This document shows positions 1 through 9,605 of a stretch of 64,000 bases of DNA, piece by piece. The DNA is from Karalla daura. Its lineage: Eukaryota > Chordata > Actinopteri > Chaetodontiformes > Leiognathidae. The stretch's first letter is position 1, and each line of letters opens with the position of its first letter. The notes under the pieces are model-generated. The model did not search any database, was not told the origin of the DNA, and saw nothing but the letters and a program-made list of their open reading frames with translations. The position numbers and the translations under genes are program-made. Location of the stretch: positions 9,087,086 through 9,151,085 of the forward strand of contig CM055201.1 in assembly GCA_029224185.1 (NCBI GenBank). The letters are read 5' to 3'.

Positions 1-722
1 AGCAGCCCCTCGGTGGACAGCATGAGCATGGTGGGCGCCGGGGGCAGGGTCTTCTCGTCGGCTGTGGAAGCGGAGAGAGGAGAGTCAAAACACGATGGAT
101 GGCGCCAAACGCCACAGGTCCCAGGCCTCAGCCCAAGCCGAGCTCCGTGCGACTCTCTGGCAGGTGACTCTGCCTCGAGCAGCCGCGCGCGATTACATCA
201 GCATTATGCGGCGGCGGGAGTTTCGTCTCTGCGGATCGCGCCAGCCCGCCGGAGGCAATTAGCGGCAAGCGCCGCTCGCTCTGTTCCTGACGGGGAGACG
301 GCGCTCTCGTCACTGCCATGGCCGACGTGTCCTGACAGCGTGCCGGCTGCGTCCAACCCCCCCCACCCCCACTCCTCGCCCCCACCCTCCACACCACGGC
401 CGTCCACAGAGGTGACGACGAGACGCCTCGTGTGGTAAGAAAAGAAAGGAGAAGAAAGAGAAACACCCGGCCCGGCACATTCCTCTCCCCGACACAATCC
501 CCCCTCCCCCCTCCCCCAAACTACTCCTTGCTCTTCACACCCACTTCCCTGCAACTTTCCCCGCAAAAAAAAAAGAAGAAGAAGAAATCACACGATGCGA
601 GGTGGGATGCAGACAAAGAGGGGGGAGGGAGGGGAAAAAAAAACGGCAACAGTTTGCGGATGAAGCTGAATATGCGGCCACCGGATCAAAAATGCCACGT
701 GCACGAACTGATGCCACTACTT

Positions 723-774
<52 letters not shown>

Positions 775-823
775 AAGATAGATAGATAGACAAGATAGCT
801 AGATAAGATAGACAAGATAGACA

Positions 824-906
<83 letters not shown>

Positions 907-2021
907 TAGATAGATAGATAGATAGATGATAGATAGATAGATAGATGAATAGATAGATAGATAGATCTGCATCAGATCTGCCTTCTCTGTGCGGCTGGTA
1001 TCTGAAACCATTTCTCTAGTGTCACAGGCATGGGGGGGGGGTGGGATGGCGGCGGGCGGCTGCTCTCTCAGCACATATCAGCCTTTGATTAATTACCGAT
1101 GATCCTCCGGCTCCTCTCGACAGCTCCCCCCTCTGTTCTGCTGCGCGCCGTGCAATCGCTCCATCTACCCCCCCACCCCACCCCACCCCTCACCCCCACC
1201 CCTCCCTCACCCCCCCACCCCCCCACCCCGTCATTACGACACCCACGCGTGCAAACATTAAACGGATTAAGGCAAACATCCGAAAGCGTCTGCCTTGCCG
1301 GGGCGAGACGTCGGCGTCTGACGTGGCGGCGTCGTCTCAATTAAGGACAACTTCGGCTTGGGTGGGGGTCGATAAAGAAATAAATGAGTACATAAGTAAA
1401 GAAATAAATAACTAACGAGGGCGAGGCGAGAGGGATCCGAGGTGAGCGAGGGAGCGAGCGGCAGGGAGAGGCACAAGGTAAACCTCATCAGCATTCCGCA
1501 ACAGGATTGTCTGGGCTTTGTTGTTTGTTGTGGTCCTCTGGCTTGTCTGAGCCATTTTAATGAGTGCGTCCCCCCCCCTCCCCTCCACCTCCACCTCCCT
1601 CCGCAGATAACTCTCTCGTTACCCCCGCCTCCTCGCCTTCCACATCCAGCGTCTCGCCCCGGATACAGGTTTTGATCGGGCCGCGGTCGTGTCGGAGGAG
1701 CGGCGCGCGGATGGCGGGTGTGCTCTCCTCCTCGGCGGCGAGGGGGCTCTCGGAGCGAGGGATGGGGAGGGACGCGACCAGACGGCGTCTGGCAGGCCGG
1801 GCCATTTAAGATAAAACGGTGTGCCGAGACGGCGGCTTATCACTATTCTTTACACACGCCGCCACGCAGCACTGCAGTGGAGGCTGCACATGCACAGAGA
1901 GAGCTGACGCATTTGGGCTCCATCTGATGGTGGGGGCGGGGGTGGGGATGGGGGGGGGTGCGTGGAGCAGAAAACGCTGGCCGGCCCCTAACCAAGCCGG
2001 GGCAACGCAGATTGGGGGGGG

Positions 2022-2054
<33 letters not shown>

Positions 2055-2749
2055 GTAGCCACCGACTGTTTCCACACCCAGACACAACTCGATCCAGCTG
2101 AAGGGAGTGAGTTTAAAATGGGGATCCCAGCACAAAGGGACCTCGCCGCGCGTGACCGATAACGCCGAACGCAAGAAGTGAAAGGGAAGAGGTTCGGATT
2201 CCATGCCGCGATCGGAGAGTCCGTCTCCGGGCGACGCGAAGCGGGTGCGTGCGATTGTTGAGCGGGACGCTGAGAGCGCGTGAGAGCGTCCACGTTTCAT
2301 GTGTTGGTTTTGTTTTCCATTCCCGACGCCGCGTCTCCACGTCCCAGAAGCTACTCCACGGCTCCATGGACATACCGCATAGCTCCGACACACTGTTCTG
2401 GACCCATCTGAGCACGCTCGGAAGGAGACTTAACCGTTTAACCATTCACACACACTTGCATGACAAGTCAGTGCCAGGAGACGCATGCAGTTCAGTACTC
2501 GGCCCAAGGTCATTTCAAGACGTGGACCGGACGGATCGGGGACAAAGAGCATCGTTTGAAGCCGTGCCATAGACAATGGATGGGAGTACTACAGTATGGG
2601 TGGTGTCGCTATCTGCGCCCATTTCCTGGTTCTGCTCCCGAGGCGCTGCGCCTTTAAACGATTTGCATCAATCGAACCGCCCTGATATTAGCTTTCAAGC
2701 CGCGAGTATAATCCGAGAAGGTGGTGGCGGACATGGGGTCGGGACGGGC

Positions 2750-2784
<35 letters not shown>

Positions 2785-3845
2785 GGCAACGCGGCCGGCT
2801 TACTGATGTGGATCTCCTGCTGGCTGGTGTAGTCCACGGCCAGGCCGAGGGGCAGGGTGTCCTCGCTGGAGGCGGTCACCGGAAGCTCGGCCCGACTGGC
2901 GTCCTCCAGGATCCAGAGCTCCCAGACCTGGAGAGGTGTGGGGGAGGGGGAGGGGACGGGACGACAGGCCGGGTCAAGACCGGAACGAACAAACAAACAA
3001 CCTCTACGAGGGTCGGCCGCATCTGCCCACTGTAGATGGAGCGGGGAGCGGGCATTATTGAAAAGCAAAGGGCTTTGAGCCAGGAGGACGCGTTACGCCA
3101 CTCTGACATGACACTATGTTCTCGCCAAATGAAACCATTCAAAGCGGTCCGAGACCCCTAGAGACGGCGTCTCCCTTCGTGGGGGTACCTTGTCCTCTTG
3201 TCCGGCGATCACGCTGACTTCAATGGAGGCCGCCGAGGCTGCGAGCACCAGGTCCCTGTGTGGACGGGGGGGGGGGGGGGGGACAATGAGGCACGGATCC
3301 GAGGCGGCGTTCCGGGGAAGGAGCAGAGAGCCCCTCATCCACCCGCCATCCCGCCCTCCCTCTTACCAGTCCTCCACGTGGCTGAGGAAGTAGTGGTGCT
3401 GCCGCTCGGTGCAGCTGCCGTACACCGTGTCGCTGAAGTTCACGTACTTGGTCTCCACCTTCTCGTCCTTTTTCTGGAAAGAGGGCACGCTCATCATCCA
3501 TCTCATCTCATCTCATCGAGACGGTGACAGATCTACAGGGCGGGGGCGCGTGCCGCAGAACGCATGGTATGCCGCGCTCGGACGGGCAGCCCCGCGGGCC
3601 AAGCGGTCGGGCTACACGACGGATTCTGGCCCAACCGAGACAGAAACAGAATGAAGAAGTTTCTCTGCAGCAGGAGACTCGAGGTAACTATAGAGACGCC
3701 GCACAGAATTGTGGCGAGGCGTGTGGACGGAATTTCAATGACTTCGGCCGAGGCATTCAGGAGGGTTTCTGGAGAAATTCGGGGCCGAGCTCGTCCGAGA
3801 TCGAGAGCGACCTAACAGAGTGAACCGAGCGGACCGTGGACATGG

Positions 3846-3886
<41 letters not shown>

Positions 3887-4261
3887 GGGGGGGGGGGCAT
3901 ACTCACGGGGAGCGAGATCAACACGAGCTCGGGAGGGGTCTCCAGGGAGCCGTCGGCGGCGGCGTACACCACCGCGAACACGAAAGTTCTCAGCCACAGA
4001 ACATCCAGAACTGTGAAAGATAGCGAGGGGGGGTGGGGAGGGGGGGGTGGGGGGGGGGGGGTGTCAGCCACACGTTGGAGTTAAAACACAGCGACGGGGG
4101 AGTAAAGAACAAAGGCGGATTGGAATCCCAATGATGAGCCATGAGGCCGCCCCACTCACCTTTGACGGGCTCGTCGGAGGTGTAGAAGTGCGGACACTGG
4201 ATGACCTTCTTCTCCTCCAGAGCCTGTTTCAGGAGAGGAGGGGGGGGAAACAGAATCAGAA

Positions 4262-4293
<32 letters not shown>

Positions 4294-5024
4294 AACGCTC
4301 ACTTACGGGCGTGTACTGGCAGACGGTGGCGTTCATCTTCCCCGCGGCCACCTGCTTCCCTTTGGGACTCCAGCAAACTGCGTGAGACAGAGACGCGAGT
4401 CCGTCAGCTCTCCCGACACGCAGGGTTAGGGTTAGGGGTGAAGGGTCAAGGGCGAAGGGAGGCCGGGACTCACGGCAGGTGATGCCGCTGGAGGGCGGGC
4501 AGCTCGGCCAGGACCTTGGCGCAGTCGGACACGTCCAGGATGCGCATGCTGCCGTCGGACGTGCAGACGGCCAGCATGGACGCCTGGGCCGGGTTCCACC
4601 TCAGGTCCTGCACCAGGGAGCCCGCGGGCACCGGCGGCAGCAGGGACGCAAAGGGCGACTTCTGCGGCCTGGCCTGAGGAGAGGGCAAAGGCTTCCAAGG
4701 TTTAAAAAAAAGCGACCACAATAAGTCTGTAGTCGGAGGAAAAGTCGAAGTCTGAACTGAAGCAATTCAAGTTCGCCGAGCACGTACGAAAAATCATCGA
4801 AAATTGTATATTGAATTGTTTCCAATTCCGTTATTGCTAGCTGCGCAGTCGATGGGCACGACCTAAGTTTAAAAAAGAAAAGGAAAAAAAAAAGATGGGT
4901 AAAATATTCAAAGGTTTTATGGTGAATCTAATTGGAAATTTGGTTGATTAGATGGTGAAGAGTAATGTCGGGGTACTTTTCTATTAGGAACATCTGCAAA
5001 TGTGCTGATACAGCTTATACCGGA

Positions 5025-5056
<32 letters not shown>

Positions 5057-5235
5057 ACCGGATAACAGTGTGAGCTTGTAAAAGCGGAGAGACGACTGTT
5101 TTAACGCTGTTGCCTGGAAGCAAGAGGAGCCTGGGTTTACATCCCGGTCAGAGGCGGACTTGGGTTTCTTCCCAAAGTCCAAAAACATGGTTTCGGGCTC
5201 ATTGGAGACTCTACATTGGGTGAGAGTGGGAGTGA

Positions 5236-5275
<40 letters not shown>

Positions 5276-7348
5276 GCCCGGGGTGTATTCTCTGGCTTCA
5301 TCATACGTGTGCTGAATGGGGTCCATCTTACTTGCTTGCTTACTAGGGCAGTGCAATTAATCGGATTTCAATTTCAATTTGGCTGCGAAAACAATCACCA
5401 GAACGGTACAGATCGAGTCACTACTTGTTTTCAAGAGATTGTGGAAGTGTACTTTATTGCTGATGGTTTTTTTTATTTGTGGTTAGCATTTGTACTTGAA
5501 TGCTTTTCCAATTTGATTTGAATATCTGTTATGTGATTTATTTTAATAGTTCAAAAAGCGCAACGAATGTTAGAATTTCAATTTAAGACTTGTCGAGGTG
5601 TTTTGATGTTTGTGTTAATGCGTTTTGATAAATGCAACACGTCCCCGACGAATCGTGTTGCGTAATCGGAATTTCAATACTGACCCAAATAATCGTGATG
5701 ATCATTTTTTCCATGATTGAACAGCCCTACTGCTTGAAGTAAGTAAGTATGAAGCCGGTAAGACGACGGAGGACTCGAGAGCGCTTGGTGCCGACCAGCT
5801 CTATCGTCAAGTGCCATGAGATCACATAATTAGAAATTGGCACTTTAAGTAAAGCCGAACTGAAGTTGAAATGAATTTTCAGGAGTGATTTCCCCGTGGC
5901 CATCGTTCACTCTCAGTTCCGCAGTCTGGCAGACACCGAAATAGAAACATCGGCCCATCTTCCCCGCCTGCCTTCTACCTAACCCGTGTTGGAAGCATCG
6001 GCTGAAGTCCTTCTCCGGTGCACATCGAGCAAAGAATGGACTGTACCACGGATACCGGGGTGGGGGGGTGGGGGTTAGGGTGCGGGTAATACGCAATGAC
6101 GCGTCGAATACAAGGACTCGGGCACTCACCTTGTTCAGGAAGGTGCGGACATCATAGAACGCCAGGGACAGGCCCGTCTCCGCAGACGTGCCGCACACCG
6201 ACAAGGTGAGCTCGTCACAGCTGAGGGCCAAGTGGTGCAGGGCCAGCTCCCCCGTCACCTCTGCCACTGTGGGAACGCCCTCGACTGACACGAGAGACGG
6301 AGAGGAGGTTAGGCCGAACCCACGGGCGGATGTGAGCGGACGTGCTCGCGTGACCTACCTATTTCGTTGGCATTGCCTTTGACTTTATCAACAGCCAAAA
6401 TGTCGCGGGTTTGGTACACTTTAAACGTCCGGTCAAGGCCGACAAAGGTCAATCCGTATTTGTTGGAGACGGCCAGCAGGGTGGATCTTTCTTTCGGCAA
6501 CTCTGCGGCTGGCTCGAAGACCCTCGCCTTCTTCATCTGACGAAACTGAAAATCCTGACAAACAAAAGACAAACAAGTGCCATTACTTCAGAGACTTACA
6601 AATATGCATTCCTATTAGGAGGAGCTTCTTAAGTTTGTAATGTACTGAGGGTAGACGCAGAGTTCTTGAGGCTTCAGGCTTTGTTATTTTTGTTGCAAGT
6701 CTACCATTGATTTCCAGTGAGAAGAACGTGAGAAGCTGCAAGGTGACAGGGATGAAGAATCCTGTACTGCGACTGTCACAGGTAGTGCAGATCCTGCCCG
6801 TCACCTCATGTACATTAAAATCTCTTTCCCGTTTACCACAAGCATTTGATAACTCGTATGTGATTAGGATCCAACGTGTGACTCCCATGATGAGTTATTT
6901 CTAATGAAAGGTAGCAGCGAAGTAGCCTCATGACTTCACTTTAACAGAGGTATTCATGGGTGACAAGTACATAATGAAGTTAGTTCTCACAGGGGAGGTT
7001 GTTAATTTACGTAATCTAATGAGAGGACTCAGCTGTCAAACCGCATATGTGATACCAGTGTTTATGTGCTAGTGCTGCGGCGTTAGCATGGCTAACTCGC
7101 TACCAGATCATTTAAGTTGCTGCAACTAATTGTAATGTAAAATCAAATACATTCTCCAGGCTGACATGACTGGGTGAGTGCGTTTGAGGGGTCAGAATGA
7201 ATGCTAGAGCTCGGCAGCTGAGTTCGCCGGTGCGGCTAAGAATGCGAACTGGTAAACAGTGCTAGCTCAGCCATGCTAACGGCACAAGTTGGAAAACAGA
7301 GCTCACCTTCATCTCCCTCTCGGGAGGGGAGTCTGGGTCGTCGCTCAT
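1..7348 (-). CDS. nup214: Nucleoporin NUP214, exons 1-11 (N-terminal beta-propeller), 3' part outside window
   Basis: NUP214 sits on the cytoplasmic face of the nuclear pore with NUP88 and NUP62. Its N-terminal seven-bladed beta-propeller binds the DEAD-box helicase DDX19 during mRNA export. Eleven minus-strand exons can be placed by GT-AG signals with matching phases: 7307-7348, 6359-6554, 6130-6284, 4474-4673, 4307-4377, 4160-4223, 3907-4010, 3367-3473, 3189-3255, 2804-2927 and 1-61 (partial). Together they encode about 396 residues. Recognisable family stretches are ELPKERSTLLAVSNKYGL (exon 2), LHHLALSCDELTLS (exon 3), WNPAQASMLAVC (exon 4), CWSPKGKQ (exon 5), FAVVYAAADGSLET (exon 7), YGSCTERQHHYFLS (exon 8), DLVLAASAAS (exon 9), EDASRAELPV (exon 10) and DEKTLPPAP (exon 11). 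The start at 7348 gives MSDDPDSPPEREMK, like the mammalian N-terminus. The coiled-coil and FG-repeat parts lie beyond position 1. Exon 4 contains a one-base frame break, described separately. The orthology is clear; whether this copy is intact is not. Confidence 0.93.
722..973. repeat. Compound (GATA)n-(ACAG)n-(GATA)n microsatellite
   Basis: A GATA/TAGA run with interruptions (722-820) passes into about 21 uninterrupted ACAG units (821-905) and returns to GATA with a few point changes (905-973). The change of unit within one tract suggests growth by slippage from a GATA core in which T-to-C changes created a second expanding unit. Confidence 0.95.
2011..2053 (+). repeat. Long poly(G) tract in nup214 intron 10
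   Basis: Three G runs interrupted only by TT, the longest about 30 G. The nup214 transcript would carry this as poly(C). Length in an assembly is unreliable for such runs. Confidence 0.9.
2752..2781 (+). repeat. Poly(G) run of about 30
   Basis: An uninterrupted G run lies only about 23 bases beyond the exon 10 splice donor of nup214. It is poly(C) in the transcript. Confidence 0.92.
3848..3897 (+). repeat. (TG)n followed by poly(G), nup214 intron 7
   Basis: About 18 TG units run directly into about 14 G, ending a few bases from the exon 7 donor (GTGAGT on the minus strand at 3901-3906). Confidence 0.9.
4262..4293 (+). repeat. (CT)n tract, nup214 intron 5
   Basis: CT dinucleotides with one TT interruption fill much of the 83-bp intron between exons 5 and 6. 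On the transcribed strand this is a GA purine tract. Confidence 0.9.
4474..4673 (-). other. nup214: nup214 exon 4 with apparent +1 frameshift
   Basis: The exon opens in phase 0 after CTCTCCTCAG with ARPQKSPFAS and reads well through DLRWNPAQASMLAVCTSDGS to ELPAL. It then reads QRHHLP, which does not resemble the family. Removing one C from the CC at 4490-4491 (GG on the plus strand) gives SGITC running into LCWSPKGK of exon 5, which matches the conserved pattern of the family (human LPSTVAVTSVCW). Splice phase agrees: exon 5 needs an incoming phase of 1, and the 200-nt exon as written ends in phase 2, whereas 199 nt would end in phase 1. All other exons are phase-consistent. A consensus error in a G-rich run is the simplest cause; a real disabling mutation is possible. 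Confidence 0.8.
5026..5056 (+). repeat. Poly(C) run of 31 in nup214 intron 3
   Basis: An uninterrupted C run, read as poly(G) in the nup214 transcript. It is the only long tract in this gene with that orientation. Confidence 0.93.
5086..5305 (+). repeat. SINE-like teleost dispersed repeat, copy 1 (degenerate)
   Basis: The order of motifs matches other copies in the window: a tRNA-like head (AACGCTGTTGCCT, then GGGTTTACATCCCGG resembling a B box), then AAAGTCCAAAAACATG, CATTGGAGACTCTACATTG, a TG microsatellite (5237-5271) and CCCTGCCCGGGGTGTATTC. It lies in nup214 intron 3, antisense to the gene. The exact family name was not determined. Confidence 0.75.
5345..5728. mobile_element. MITE-like element with terminal inverted repeats
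   Basis: The left end AGGGCAGTGCAATTAATCG and the right end, whose reverse complement begins AGGGCTGTTCAATCATGG, form imperfect terminal inverted repeats. Inside are several ATTTCAATTT / AATCG motifs near both ends, as in abundant non-autonomous DNA transposons of fish that carry AATCGAAATT-type termini. Flanks read TACT on the left and ACT on the right, so the target duplication is short or blurred. There is no transposase frame, so the element is non-autonomous at 384 bp. It lies in nup214 intron 3. The superfamily cannot be decided here. Confidence 0.65.
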
Positions 7349-7439
7349 CTTGAAGCTCGGCAGCTACGGCTTTTAGAAGAACGCAGACCCGTTTCGCCTG
7401 TCGATATCCCCCCCGGTCTGTGTTTAGGACAGCTTTCTG

Positions 7440-7560
7440 GTTAGCCGCATCTGTTAGCCACGTTACAACCGAACGCACGCCGCGCGATTTTTGCTGCCTG
7501 TGACGTCACGGAGAGACGTAGGACGACAAGTAGATGCCCGAGCAGCAACAACACCGAGCG
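7440..7560 (-). promoter_or_regulatory. Probable nup214 promoter with CRE palindrome
   Basis: A CpG-rich stretch lies just upstream of the nup214 start codon at 7348. It contains a full CRE, TGACGTCA, at 7501-7508, about 150 bp before the start, a usual position for CREB/ATF sites in TATA-less housekeeping promoters. The transcription start was not located, and no TATA box is visible. Confidence 0.6.
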
Positions 7561-7859
7561 CATACACTGAACCGCTCACTCACAAAATGGGGTCAATGTC
7601 TGGCCATAGTATGCAACACAGAAAAAGTGTATTAGTAAAATATTAACATAACATAAAATATTTGGGATTTAGAATTAAGAATAGAAATACGTATCTGTGA
7701 AGAAATCGGGCAATGTTTACCCAAATATATTACCAATATATTTTGTATTTCAACTCTGGATTAAGGGTATGAATGGTAAGCAACTGGCTTTGCAATGAAA
7801 TTGTGATTCTTACTACATTTAATTCATAGAGTGAAACACACAACGCATGACGCGCATGA

Positions 7860-7975
7860 TGTGTTACAGTGGGTAGTGCTGTCGCCTCATTTCAAGAAGG
7901 TTACTGGTTCGTAACCCCAGATTGAGGACCTTTCTATGTGGAGAATGGTTTCCTCCTACAGTCCTAAAATATGTA
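7860..7975 (+). repeat. SINE-like repeat, copy 2 (5' part)
   Basis: Carries the tRNA-like head (GTGGGTAGTGCTGTCGCCTC, then ACTGGTTCGTAACCCC as a B-box-like motif) followed by CCTTTCTATGTGGAGAATGG and a degraded TCCTCCTACAGTCC. It stops where the exon-1 duplicate begins. Confidence 0.75.
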
Positions 7976-7988
7976 TATTTGTGCAAAA

Positions 7989-8102
7989 CCAGTGCGGCTT
8001 AAATGCATACTAGAAAACTGTGCTAGCTCACACATGCTAACAGCGCAAGTTGGAAAACAGAGCTCAACTTAATTTCCCTCTCCGTAGGGGAGACTGGGTA
8101 TG
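7989..8102 (-). pseudogene. Decayed duplicate of nup214 exon 1 and its intron flank
   Basis: Positions 7989-8102 align base for base, with scattered changes, to 7228-7342. Shared blocks include GTGCTAGCTCA, CATGCTAAC and CAAGTTGGAAAACAGAGCTCA, continuing into the exon as TCCCTCTCC and AGGGGAGACTGGGT. The copy has lost the donor (GTGAGC became TTGAGC on the minus strand) and changes several codons, and it stops before the start codon. It lies about 760 bp upstream of the real exon in the same orientation. It is a non-functional partial duplication. Confidence 0.8.
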
Positions 8103-8978
8103 TATAGGCACATTTGTGCCCAAACATACATCTAGTAGCCTCTAGATGTGACTGTGAATCATGTGTGAGCCCAGTTATTATCTTGCGATCTGTCTAGAGC
8201 AGGGATTCCCAAAGTTCAGTGCCTGTATCTCCTTTGGTACACAAGCTGCCCCTAGGGTGTGCATAATATGAGTGTCAAGGCAGCACCACCTTCCATTATT
8301 TATTTATACTGTAGTAAGGTGTGATGCATAAGTTTCCAGTGGCCACGAGGAACTGTGACCTACACGTTCCTCAATGAATGAGAGGTCAGAGAACTCACAG
8401 AGGCATATACCACCACTGTATACCATCTGTTCACCATATTCCAGTTGTAAACCATTAATCCCTACCGGATGGATAATGTAATGGCAGAGCCAGACCACTG
8501 GAGCTGGGAGGCTTGGATTTCTGTTGTCACTTAAGGCCCAGAAAACAACACAACTGTGTGTAAACCATGGAATAATAGAAGCAGATCAGTTTCACTGAAA
8601 AACAAGATGATTATGACATCTTGTTGCAGTTAAATTAAATATTTTGTGGTGTCAAGTTGGGTGCTTTTGTTTTGAAAAATGACCAAATGATTTATGATGT
8701 TATGACAAGTTTTATGTTGTACCGCCTGCACTCATACTAAATGCTTCTGTATTCCATGACCTTGCCCTAGAGGACGGACGGATGGATGGAGTGACAGGAC
8801 CTTGTGCTCCTGCAATTGATTCAAAATCAGTAGATTGACATTGCTGAAAAATTCTAAAGATAAATTAAAGAAATTCTTAACCTATTCATGCAAATCCAAA
8901 TGTGCTATTTGGTGCTAATGCTGCAAAGTACAACTAACGAAACTGGAAGTAAGAGCACTTAATATCTTCTGGAGCCAC

Positions 8979-9113
8979 GTGGTTGATGAGTGATTAGCAC
9001 TGTTGCCTCAAGGGCCTTTCTACATTGAGTTTGCATTTTCTCCTTGCATCTGCGTGGGTTTTCCCCAAGTGCTCCGGTTTCCTCTCAGCCCAAAAACATG
9101 CAAGTTTAGGCCA
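8979..9113 (+). repeat. SINE-like repeat, copy 3 (internally deleted)
   Basis: GATTAGCACTGTTGCCTCA is followed directly by GGGCCTTTCTACATTGAGTT, so the AAGAAGG and B-box segment is missing. It then continues through TGCGTGGGTTTTCCCC to CAAAAACATGCAAGTTTAGG, where copy 4 starts head to tail. Confidence 0.85.
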
Positions 9114-9375
9114 CATAGTGAATGAGTGGTTAGCATTATTGCCTCACAGCAAGAAGGTCTTTCTATGCAGAGTTTGCATGTTCTCTCCTGTGTCTGTGTG
9201 GGTTTTCTCCAGATACTCTGCTTCCTCCCACAGTCCAAACACATGCAAGTTTAGGCCAATTGGAGACTCTCAATTGCCCCTAGGTGTGAGTGTGAGAGTG
9301 AATGGTGTGTGTACCCTGCGATGAAGATGGGTTCCGGCAGACCAGACACTACTGAGGCACAAAGCAGGTAAGATA
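9114..9375 (+). repeat. SINE-like repeat, copy 4
   Basis: Nearly complete apart from the B-box segment: GAGTGGTTAGCATTATTGCC, AGCAAGAAGG, GCAGAGTTTGCATGTTCTC, TTCCTCCCACAGTCC, AATTGGAGACTCTCAATTGC, AGTGAATGGTGTGTGTACCC and CCTGCGATGAAGATGGGTTC. It sits in tandem with copy 3. Confidence 0.88.
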
Positions 9376-9605
9376 ATGAATAGGCCGATCTTCATGGGAA
9401 CCAAATTTTGGACAGCTATGCTCTACATTCCAACAACTTGCAAAAACTTCTCAAAAAAAGTTCCTTGGGGTGATATCTGTTGGTCAGCACTCTGCAATTC
9501 CCTGAAGATATTTCTGCCTTTGAAAACATAGCTGACTTTAAGAAATAACAAAACAGCACAGGCACAGTGAAAAAAAGACAGAGGAGAGCAGGATATGGTG
9601 AAGTA

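Larger units (their letters stand above)
62..2803 (-). other. nup214 intron 10, repeat-packed
   Basis: This 2.7-kb intron separates the 124-nt exon 10 from the partial exon 11. It contains the compound tetranucleotide array at 722-973, C-rich tracts on the plus strand around 1166-1230, and two long plus-strand G homopolymers (about 2024-2053 and 2752-2781). Stretches between them are CpG-rich without a convincing exon. The many open frames here are low-complexity products of these tracts. Confidence 0.7.
7549..9605. other. Intergenic stretch between nup214 and nacc2
   Basis: AT-rich sequence with no credible exon. It contains three SINE-like copies (7860-7975, 8979-9113, 9114-9375) and the decayed nup214 exon-1 duplicate at 7989-8102. 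Confidence 0.6.

Noticed and set aside
4423..4437. Telomere-like GGGTTAGGGTTAGGGG
   Set aside because: Only two units within a small intron; too short to mean an interstitial telomere.
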